NCBI GenBank assembly: GCA_963971425.1
Contig: OZ020515.1
Location: 4,084,678 to 4,148,677 of the forward strand
Source of the DNA: Bryoerythrophyllum caledonicum
Lineage: Eukaryota > Streptophyta > Bryopsida > Pottiales > Pottiaceae
Length of the DNA: 64,000 nucleotides
Direction: 5' to 3'
Part shown: one piece after another, positions 47,936 through 57,877 of the stretch
Numbering within the stretch: the stretch's first letter is position 1
How the letters are laid out: every line of letters begins with the position of its first letter
Translations under genes and position numbers: made by a program
The notes under the pieces: generated by a model
What the model saw: the letters and a program-made list of their open reading frames with translations, nothing else
Database searches by the model: none
Told to the model about the DNA's origin: nothing

Positions 47936-48579
47936 AGCTTTATCGAGGTCATGCGCATTCTAGAGCTTGCTAATATTGTCGAGCAAGCATGAATCTCGCA
48001 ATGAAGTATCTTCTGAATAGTATTTCTATTTTGCAGTAGCTCATATTTGAACATGTGCATTGGTTTTTTTGTCACGTGTATGGCTAGTAGTCAATGCATG
48101 AGTGAATTTATCACTCGTACTTCTCTTCAATATACTAATTTATATTTCAATGTATCATTTTTTCTTATACATTATTTTAACCGACTTCACAGATGCTATG
48201 CTAGCAACATGTAAAAGTATGTCATGTATTGGCATCATATAACATCTCCAATTTTGAACCATGCAAACTCCATGTGGAGAGACGGGGTATCTTAATCCAT
48301 TGGACAATTGTTTAGAATCAAATATTAGAACATTAGAATATTATTTGTCCTAGACGTTGTTATTATAGCTATCACGATGAAATATATGACTCCACATCCG
48401 TTACTATTGGACTTCACAATCATTGTAAGTTTTATCAGATTGTATTCAAATTTTTTATTTGATTGTGGACTCTGTAATTTTAACCTTTTAATAAATGGAA
48501 ATATAACCGCGAGTTGATAGTCATGGACATGAGCGACGAAAGGGAGTCGCAAAAAAACGTCTACGGTTAGTGATTCCAC
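47936..48579. other. Noncoding 3' flank of MULE transposase
   Basis: AT-rich, with no open frame of interest. It holds the transposase 3' end and leads into the right inverted repeat. Confidence 0.5.
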
Positions 48580-48767
48580 GGCTATAGGGTACCTTCTAAG
48601 TTTAGAAAATTCTTTGAATTTCTCTCGCAAAGTTTGAGAGACTTATCGTTACTATCTGTGAAAATAAAAAAATTATGGAAAAAAACAACTTTTTTTTCCT
48701 GTTTTCAGACTATTTTCTGCTCACCGCTCGCCGCTCACCGCTCACTACTCACAAGATAGCGTTGCTA
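48580..48767. repeat. Right terminal inverted repeat of MULE
   Basis: Reversed, it starts TAGCAACGCTATCTTGTGAG, continues with four GTGAGCGG/GCGAGCGG words, and includes CCTATAGCCGTGG near 48583. It is paired with 38542-38745. Confidence 0.8.
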
Positions 48768-48777
48768 CACCACATAT

Positions 48778-49195
48778 TGCTACTGAAAAAAATAAAAAGT
48801 GAAAAATATGAAGATCTCTAGGTTTTATGTAGAAAAGATGAAGTTTTTTTCCACGCTTGCGTGAAATGTATAAAATGTTTGACTTGAGTTCAAATATTTT
48901 TTTTCACCAAAGACAAGATTTTAAAAAAACTATTTTCAAAGAAGGTGGCATTCTCGGCAGGTATGAAAAATCTCAATGTCAATAGAAACTTCTAGCAAAA
49001 TTTTGGAGCTGCCCAAAGTCCCCACTTCTAACTTTGAGTGGTACTAACTTTCAAACCATGGATCCAATGAAAAAGAAAAAACCTCCACAAAGCTCTTATA
49101 AGGGACAATCTAGTATAAAAATTTCCAAAAAAAAGGATTTTTTTTTTCAAATTTTAGGAACCCGTCCAAAATCATAAGTGTTCCCTGTAACACAA
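48778..49195 (+). repeat. MITE family A, right half separated from 38046-38541 by the MULE
   Basis: It is collinear with 61029-61440: TGCTRCTGAAAAAAATAAAA, TCTCTAGGTTTTATGTAGAA, AATTTTAGGAACC and CAAAATCATAAGTGTTCCCT. Together with 38046-38541 it reconstitutes one copy of the element at 60538-61467. The last terminal bases differ (TGTAACACAACTC). Confidence 0.9.
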
Positions 49196-49354
49196 CTCTA
49201 GTCTGGGATAAGATACCGCAACAACTCTTCCACTATTGTAACATAACTCTAGTCGGGGAAAAGATACCGTAACATTCCAAAATGTCAATGCAACCCATAA
49301 TTAGAGGTGGAAGACAAGAGCATTTCCTATCATACTTTGAAAAGAAGTCTATTT

Positions 49355-50147
49355 ACTTTAACCCTTTACTGCCCAAGGAAGTTTATAGGAAACCAAGATT
49401 TCTGCTGATTTTTTTCTTTGCACTGGATTTGATGGAAATACAATGCTTGATATTGATATCTAACCTTACAAAATTGAACTTAACCCATGTCTTGAACTTT
49501 GGGGAAATTTTGCACAACATCCAACACTTGATGGAATAGATTATAGTGTTTAAAGTTACCGTATATTGGTAGTGAAAACTATGGATTTTGGAGGGTGCAC
49601 TACTTTAACCATCAATAGATTCTTGCAAGAATTTTTTTACTTTGAATTAGAGTGGTTCACATGTGCACTAGGTTGATAGCTCTCCACTGACATATCATAT
49701 GCAAGGAAAATATTTATACACAATTATTGGTGTTTTTTTGCTTTTTTCTACTTGATTGTATACAAAAATGTTCCAACCTTATACGAAGCAAAACGGTAGG
49801 TTCGTATGTGAAGAGAGAGATCAACAATCACAAAATAATGAAGAATGTCTCAAAGACAAAGTTCAATCAAAATTTAAGACCAAAATCAATGTGTGTGAAA
49901 TACAACATAGTACGTGGCATGGTATTCACTGTATTCATTGTATTTGAGTGTATTTGGTGTTGTATTCCTAGCTTTTCCAAGAGTTCTATAATTCCAAATC
50001 ATGATCTGATTGTTGGAGAGTGTTTGTGTAATGAGTGCGCAAATCTGAACCCCGTATCTCAAAGCCTAGTTCCTCATGGATTTCATGCAATTTGAGTTTT
50101 AGCACCTCCGGAGTCCCATTTCGGGCTTCCTGGGCGCTAAAGGGTTA
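49355..50147 (+). mobile_element. MITE family B, complete copy
   Basis: The left end TTTAACCCTTTACTGCCCAA and the reversed right end TTTAACCCTTTAGCGCCCAG are inverted repeats of about 24 bp around 793 bp. Related copies lie at 22194-22998 (inverted) and 33250-33560 (partial). The open frames inside are short and not shared between copies, so it is non-autonomous. Confidence 0.82.
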
Positions 50148-50895
50148 AATCCCTAACCAATTAGAATCGAAGAAGTTCGATTCAATTCAACCATTGCTAT
50201 ACAGTCAACTCCTTCTACAACAACCTCATTCGTTCTCCCTGTTATATATAGATGCTACTATATTGAGCAGCTGTTATATTGGAAAAGGCGGGTAATGAGT
50301 GTTAGAACAAATGATGTTGTTGCAAAGAGAGAAGATTTATCCTGACCCAAGCTCCATGTTGTTATGAAATTGTTGTTGTATCATATGCTTGTATAAAGGA
50401 AATTGAAACTAGAATCATTCACAAAGAAGCGTATCTTTTAGCAAGTGCAAATGAGGCAGGTCTCACAATTGGCATGACATTCTATCATACAAAGGCTTGA
50501 AGGTAACTTGTTAGAAGAGTGGCTTAACATAGTGAATGCTCCTACAGAGCTTGTTGCGTTTCTTCGTGGAAGGGACTGATTCATCACAATATCGGACGAC
50601 AACCCTCAAGCTCCGGTGTATTTCCAGAGTGCAATGCCAGGACCTTTTTCCAGCCACCATGTAGAGTTCAACCAAGTTTTTCATCCCGGGTTAAAAGGAT
50701 ACGACTGACCCCTTTTCTTTGTACCGTACGCATCGGTCAGTTTTGGGACCTCCTTGTTGAATTATTCATTTCCAAATCACAATGGTTCAGACACAATGCA
50801 TATCACCTAAGTATCACATGGGTATCACATGGGCATGACACATGTATCACCTACGCTTTTGTGGATTAATCATGTACGAAACTGACCAACGCGTA
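50148..50895. other. Spacer without recognised gene
   Basis: No supported coding region. Short degenerate stretches may be old retroelement debris, but I cannot assign them. Confidence 0.35.
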
Positions 50896-51069
50896 AGGTA
50901 CTATGTAGATTGCTATGAAATCTTATCAACATGCTAACTCTAGGGTGTACTTACTTTGAATGCCATGTGTGATGATTTGGTGAGGTACTATTTAGATTGC
51001 TATGAAATCTTATCAACATGCTAGCTCTAGGGTGTAGTTACTTTGCATGCCATGTGTGATGATTTGGTG
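50896..51069. repeat. Tandem duplication, 86-bp unit x2
   Basis: The unit beginning AGGTACTATGTAGATTGCTA and ending GTGTGATGATTTGGTG occurs twice in a row with about five substitutions. It is noncoding. Confidence 0.88.
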
Positions 51070-53261
51070 ACAAAAATGTCCGCAATTTGTTGACATTCAA
51101 ATATTGTCTGTAAGGATGGTACTTCTAGACCAGAGCTTTGAAAAGTGGCAATGGTAACCGTCATTGATAGATCATGTTTGGCGTCTTGAAACTTTGGTGA
51201 GACTGTTTCTATGTGATGGACATGGAATGCCGGGAGCCTTCCTAGAAAGCCTAGAAGAGGCTGCTTTCTTTACATAAAAGTTTGATAAGTATCGAGAGCA
51301 GTCTTCTAGTAGGTATGCATCAAAGAGTTTGGTGTTGCTTGGGATGTTGAACAATGCATTCTAGCTATGATTCCTTTTCTAAAACCTTGTATCTATGTGA
51401 TGTGATACAGAATGACCATTGAACCATGTTCCTTGGGATGCCTAACATTCAACCACCTGTACAAATTCGATCTAATTGCTACCGACTTGATTTCTTGAAA
51501 ATTGAGACTTTCCTCAAGATCCAGAATTATCAATTAAATAAAATAAAAATATTCACGTGGCTTGACAGCAATATTTCTCATAACCATGGGCTTCTTTCAC
51601 ACTTACTTGCCTTGGGATCAAATGAGCCAGATACTTGAGGCATGACACATAAGTTATATTTAGGGCTATAATAGTTATTGCGTTTCCTATTTGCCAATTA
51701 TGTTATTTCTCTACAAAGGTTTTGTAACTTTTTCTTCCTGAATGCGATAAACCTAACATGCCCTAATAGACCTGACTTAAAGTGCATATCTAAAAACTTA
51801 AAATGTTTTAGGAATTTGCATTGAGTAAGTTTTGCACAAAAGTGCATATATGTTATCAAAACCTATTTGTTGAATGAGCATTTAGAGCCTTGTTTGTTGA
51901 ATCCCTGCAAGCATACATATGCTATTCTACTCTCAAAGAATTACGTACTCTTCATTTTTGAATAATGGCCTGGATCAATTGATGACCCCCCACCCGCATG
52001 GCCTCTCATTTTCTGAAACTAACTTATTCAATGACTATATTTGTTTCAATTTACATTAGTTTGGAAGTTGTTTTTTCAAAAACATAGTCTTGATCCTTTA
52101 GGGGTTATAAGGTAAGAACCCAAAATCGACTAGCAAACAAATATCACTTCCTTCTATACCCTTCCTAGGTTTTAGTAAGGAAATGTAACTTGTAATTACA
52201 TGAACTATGCGTTGACCAATGAATTTAAAAGTGATGAATTGACATGCAACATTTTTCCTCAAAAATCTTGAAGGTTTGATGGGAGTGGTATTGGGTAGTT
52301 GGTTGATTTTGGGCTATCCTAGGTACCTTATTACAAGTCCCTTGGCATATAGCAAATATGTCACTCAATTTTGTCCATCCATATGAGAGCATTGAGGCCT
52401 CCAATAATTTTGGAAATGGAAATGACTTGTGGAAAATGAGCCACAAACCACAAAGCATGGAAGCATCAAAGGCCTCCAAACCTTTTGCGGACATGCATCC
52501 TTTAAAGATATAATCATTGTAGCCTTAGGAACTTGTTTGAAAAAGCATTTGATTTCTTCCATTCAATGTGGCAACATTTGACCATCCTTAGTTAACCCCT
52601 AAAGAACACTTTGTACTTGCAAGGGACAATTTTATTTTGGGTAGGTTCCCAAAACTGTAATTTTAAAGATTAAGTATTGATTTTCTTACAAAGAATAGGA
52701 ATACGGGTTATCTTTACAAAGATAATATCTTTTTTAAGACTTATAGGGGAATAGTTATGGTGCTTTAAATATTAAAAGCCCAAGTTTTGAGGCAATTGGG
52801 AAAACTACTATAGAGATGAATAGCACTCTTGTAGAGCTATATAGTGCACCATTTTGTGGTTAGTAGGAGTGAAAACAAGTTCTTGGTAACCGTCATTTTT
52901 TAATCTTAAAAACGCATAGAGATTATGGATTTTTCTTATAAAATTGATTTCTTTAGATCAAAGAAGGCATAATGATTCTATCCACCATTTGAATTTTAGA
53001 TCCAACAATTGTTTTCTTATTTTTATTATAAAAAATTTCTAAGAAAATTTATGCAATGCTTAGTGGAAAAATATGCCATTATTTTGAGTCAAAGTATGTT
53101 GACCCTATTTGCACGCGGATGAATATATCATAATGCACTCTTCAAATGCTTGTATCTCATACTCCGTGCACTCAAAGTTCACAAAATGTCATGTGTGTCT
53201 TCATGTAGTAGTTTAATCGAAGATTCTATAGTTGAAAATAGTGAGAAGTTGTTTTGATCCC
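51070..53261. other. AT-rich spacer with MITE termini
   Basis: No gene is supported. Termini of the TTAACCCCT type appear at 52085-52110 (GATCCTTTAGGGGTTA) and 52592-52610 (TTAACCCCTAAAGAACAC), suggesting neighbouring or nested copies of family A relatives that are too diverged to delimit. Confidence 0.45.
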
Positions 53262-54237
53262 AAAGAGCCCATATGACCCTTGGAGGATGTATTTCATTTT
53301 GGGCTGGTTCCTAAAATTCGAAAAAAATTTGTTCCTTTTAAATATTTTAAGCTAGATACTCCCTGATAAAATCTTTGTGATTTAAAAAAAAAAATGGATT
53401 CATTTTATTAAATTTATTAGCCTTCAAAGTCAAATTGGGGACTCTGGTCAGCTCCAAAACTTTTGCTAGAAGTTTTAGTTGACATTGAGATTTTTCATAC
53501 ATATAGATAATAATTCTTTCTTTAAAGGTGTCAAGTTTTTAATTTTTTTAGTGTAAAAAATACATTTTAACCCACGTCAAACATTTTCACACATTGTCGG
53601 GCAAGGTACCATAAAAACTTCTTCTTTTTACATAAAACCTCGAAATCTTCAAATTTTTCACTTTTAATCTCTTAGACAACAACATGTGGTGAATACCTTC
53701 TTATTTACCATTTTGATTTCCATTTTGAAATAAAACAAGAATTGGCAATTTTTGAAATTCCACTTCTTGCACACTCGTTTTGAATATGCTACACCCCTTA
53801 TCTACCTCTAAAATTGGGGTATAAGGAACTAATACCATGTTTAACACAATGGTTAAGGATTTAGACCTTGTGTAGTGCAGAAATATGACAACAAGTGAAG
53901 TCAAAGTTTGCCAATTCACTCAATGCAGGGAAGAAAATGAAACATTTTCTTTACTTCAAACGCTATAATCTTCATATCAATCCGGTGGATTGTGGCGAGT
54001 TTATAAAGAAGTATTTTTTAAGATCTTACGGTTTCAAATCCAAAATGTTACTTCACAATTAGATTATCTTGCCACTTGTTGATAGTGGCAGTTTTGGAGT
54101 GTTTATTGAGGAAAAATGCCTTGGGCTCTTATGTGTTAACTGATCTTGCAACATATCATCTTAGAGAGGCAATTTTGGGTGGTTTTAGTGTAATACAGTC
54201 TTGGTCTTGTAGGGGTCAACATATGGAGAAGGTAGTT
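53262..54237 (-). mobile_element. MITE family A copy (minus orientation)
   Basis: Reversed, it starts TTGACCCCTACAAGACCAAG and follows 60538-61467 through AAAACGAGTGTGCAAG, AACTTCATCTT-like and AGTGAAAAATTTGAAGATTT blocks. The far end (CCCATATGACCCTTGGAGG) is altered. It is noncoding. Confidence 0.7.
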
Positions 54238-56440
54238 TTGGAGGTGTTTGAAAAAGAAGGATCCGACAACTTGCTTGTAGAATACCGTAACTTTCATTCT
54301 AGAAGTCTCATGTGAAAACAAATTCTATTCCCACGAAGCTGAGACTACAACATATCTTTAGGAATTTTGTTCAAGAATATGTAGTCAAAATGGACATCAT
54401 AGGAATCCGCTCGGAATAGCAATTGTCACAAGGGCCAAAATGCCCTCTAGAGGTTAGAGAGACCCTTCACCTAAAATAAACCAAATTCTTTTCTTCATAA
54501 TAATCCCATTGTTTTGGGCAGAAATGTTTTTGTAGTGTTTTAGCACGGATAGAAGGGATGGTGCAATAGCCCTAAGTTCCCTAGTTTGAACTAGTTTGAA
54601 TTTGAGACCATATAACAACTTTATTCATGTATTCCTCCAATATTGACATGTGCAATTCATAATCCAACACGTTCCATTCTATATTAACCCATGCTTTTCT
54701 TTGTATTAACTACATTTTTGCACATCCAACCTTAACAAATTAGCAATTTGGGTCATTCCACAATTTCTAATTTTTATTCCAATATACACACAATATTAGG
54801 AAAAACACTTAGATAAAGCACTAGTTAAGGAAAGTAGACAATCACTCACCCTAGTAAAACTCTTATGGTCTTGTATGGAAAATAATCATTGAGATGGGGG
54901 AGAAAGCTCCATCTCTAAGTCCTTATAACCACAAAATTTATTATGATCTTGAAAATTGGTTGAGGTCTATCCTTCTACCATACGTAAGTTGTGGCCCATC
55001 ATGTTGGAAGGATGCAACTTCTAAGCAAGTGTTTGTGCATCACTCCAAACTGGGCACCATCACCATCTTGTGTAAGATTGGTCTACGAAGTGTGTTTGTG
55101 AGCACTTTTGGAGGAGAGGGCACTATTCCCATTTATTAAAGCCATGGAACATACTTGTAACAATGAGTTCCATAGCAACAAAAGTATCCACACTTACAAC
55201 CTTAACCCTTAAAGAACGAGAGGCCCATAGGTGGTCACTTTTGGAGTAATTTGCGAATTTGGTGGACCGTTACTTCATCTCTACTTGATCCGCGGCCTAA
55301 GTTAAGTTCCATGGATCTGTGCGCTTCCAACAAATGCAGTGCAGATGTGCGCCAGAATCTGATGGGTAAACTCCTGTGATGTTTGTAGTGACCAATCGCG
55401 ATAAAACGTACAATTGTACCCACTCGTGGATTCTCCCTCGCGTGGTCACCTCCGTCGTCCTTAAAAGATTAATTGGGAACCTTAAATCCATTTTTAACTT
55501 AGAAAAGTGACTTTTTATGATTCTCATGTGAAATATCGAAGTGAATCCTTGTAACCTTTGTAATTATTAGTAGAGTACACCACACTTGTACTCATGTTAT
55601 CCACCAATCACTTGCCACTATTCTGGTAATGTTTCGATCCACAATCAAGCACAAGGACACTGAGGAAGTAGACAAAAGTGACTGCATATGAGACCACTAC
55701 AGGTCCCACACGGAAATAGCATCCTCCACCATATTTGTTTGGTGTTTGTATGAATATGAACTAATTAGCAAATGTGAAGAGAAACACGGTTTGTTATGAT
55801 GCTGGAGGTGTGTACACCAGAAGTGACTTCATGATACTGCAGGCACCAGATTTGTGTGTAAACTCGGGTGGAATTGTGTGAGTACTAATTAACGTGGTGT
55901 GGTAACGCAGCACATGGTTCACAATTGGTGCTGTTTCAACTCACTTCCAAGTTCGCAAATTCAGTTGAACTGAGGATGATGTCCTTCAAAAGTTTCTGCA
56001 TTGGAAGGCCACCTCAAAGTAAAGAATACACTATGACTTAGAAGTGGAAGAAGATGGGCACCTATTGAGACCATTGCCACAACAATCGTTGCAAGCATCA
56101 GCAAGTTACAGTGATTTCCGTGAAGTGGAATCGTAGAATTTTTTGCTGAAATGTACCCATTTTGCACGATCTAGAACGATCGTAGACTCTCTTCGCCCAA
56201 AAAAGTCTCATGGGCCTTAAAGGGTCAAGACAAGTGACCGGACAAAAGCCAAGTGTACCATTTGTGTAGATGATGTTGTGCATAATGTACTCCTTGCAAA
56301 TCACATCTACGAAAGTACCAGATTACGTTGAACATACAGCAAGTACATTTGCGTTTGCCCAGTGAAGTACACTTCGTTCAATTTGTCTGCACACACTGAG
56401 TCAATTTGTCTGCACCACCACTTTCCTTCACCGAATATCA
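54238..56440. other. Spacer with degraded repeats
   Basis: No convincing gene. TTAACCCTTAAAGAACGAGA at about 55203 and GGGCCTTAAAGGGTCAAG at about 56208 look like opposite termini of a roughly 1-kb family A/B relative. Part of the interior (56095-56300) resembles 26290-26420. Confidence 0.45.
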
Positions 56441-56445
56441 ACTTC

Positions 56446-56568
56446 ATGGCCGGCGTCTTGTCCAGGTTGCAGCTCCGCCTTCGATCTGCGTCTCTCAGTC
56501 TCTCTCACAGATCGCTCTTCTGTCTTTTGAACTGCCACAACGTTTCTTCTTCTACGTACAAACTTCAG
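56446..56568 (+). CDS. Possible upstream exon of the kinase gene with presequence-like N-terminus
   Basis: An ATG at 56446 opens 41 codons (MAGVLSRLQLRLRSASLSLS ...) ending at CAG with a strong donor GTGAGT at 56569. The peptide is Arg/Ser/Leu-rich without acids, like an organellar presequence. It lies 1.3 kb upstream of the kinase start and outside the part duplicated in copy A. I could not find a frame-preserving splice to the kinase exon, so it may be a separate or untranslated leader exon. Confidence 0.3.
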
Positions 56569-57877
56569 GTGAGTCGTCGACCGTGGCTTGTCTGTACCGT
56601 GTGAGCTTCTTCTCAAGCTTCTGTGAGAGAGTACTAGGAATTCGGTTGTTCCTCGTCAGGTTCATGGATGGCGTTTTGCAGTTGGGATGCCCTGGTGAAG
56701 TTTACGTGGATTCTTGGATCTAGAGTTTTTCATTGCAGAGATATGCGGTGGGTAATTTGTTTTGCTCTGTAGGATGAGTTTTAGTTGCGAAGGTGTGTGC
56801 TCGTGAAGAGGGAGTTGCTTTGGTTTTCCTGGCTGTTCAGATCGGGATTCCTGTACTGATATGATATCGTATAATATTTTCTACGCAATATCGTATAATT
56901 AGTATTCGAAAAAACTATCCATTATTGTGGTTGCAGAGTACAGAGTACTGGAGGAGGTGGCGAGTACGTGACATATCTTTGTGCATTCGAGTTTTCCTAT
57001 ATTTGTGCCAGAAAATAGAAAAGAGAAAAATAAAGGGCCTGAACAGTATGCTTTCATCCGGAGAATAGATGAACTTGCCGTGGACTTCGTCAAGACGAGA
57101 TTCGCTTTGTCAGATGATGGTCGTGTTCACTCGCCGCACCATTCTTTCCATGTTAGTGTTTCAGTTTGTGGAGTAGTAGTTTCGTCCAGGTGGGGCGACC
57201 CGGCGATCTTCCAGACGATGGCGAGGGAGGTCGTCGCTTCTGCAGATGTCCCGATTTTCTTCTCTGGTCGAAGTCCTTGTTTAGAATCCTGAATTACCTT
57301 CTGTTTATGTTTTTATTTGCTAAATCATTGGCCAGGTTAAACTCTTCGAGGCATCGCATTCTACTGGTATGCTGTGCGAGAGGAAACTCTCATGTAGATG
57401 TATAGTAGAGTGGGACGTTATGTGTATTACTCGTCTTTGCAGCTTTAGCTCAAGTGTTCAACCTTAGCGCTGCATTACGGATTGTGCACGTTCGGGTGTG
57501 GCTTGTGTGGGGATGTTTGTTGTTCTGGCTTTACTTACAACAACTGGACGGTTGCAACAGTACGACTACTTTCAGTGTCTGGCGTCAATTAGGTTTTGAC
57601 GCATGTGAAAGGTCTTGGTTTGGGAGATGTCAGAGATTGTGTAGTGTGTTCCGTGGCTTGGAGAATTTTAGTTGATAAAATATTGACTTGATCGTCTTGT
57701 AATGCTTTCAATGTGGCCAGTATTCTTTCGCGATGTTCAAGGAGTAGAGCTTGAAATGGATATTTTTTGGACATGAAGATCAACCAAACCAATGCCAGGG
57801 TTTGAATGAGACGTGTTTAAAGAGCGTTGCATTGCCTGTGTTACTAGGTTCACTGATTGCCGCCAGAGTATCTGACC

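Larger units (their letters stand above)
38542..48767. mobile_element. 10.2-kb Mutator-like element (MULE) carrying a ParB-methyltransferase gene
   Basis: The element is flanked by the perfect 10-bp direct repeat caccacatat (38532-38541 and 48768-48777). The related locus at 61019-61028 has this sequence once, uninterrupted. The ends are inverted: left CAGGAATGCTATCTTGTGAG, right (reversed) TAGCAACGCTATCTTGTGAG, followed by GTGAGCGGTGAGC repeats and, further in, CCTATAGCCGTGG on both sides (38731-38743 and about 48583-48595), so imperfect arms reach about 200 bp. Target duplications of 9-11 bp and a transposase with a SWIM finger are MULE features. The cargo is a ParB-DNA methyltransferase gene (minus) and a tandem repeat array. 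The transposase lacks its N-terminal half, so this copy is non-autonomous. Confidence 0.9.

Noticed and set aside
38542..48767. Interpretation of 39-48 kb as a host gene cluster
   Set aside because: The perfect 10-bp flanking duplication, inverted ends and the uninterrupted paralogous site show it is a single inserted element.
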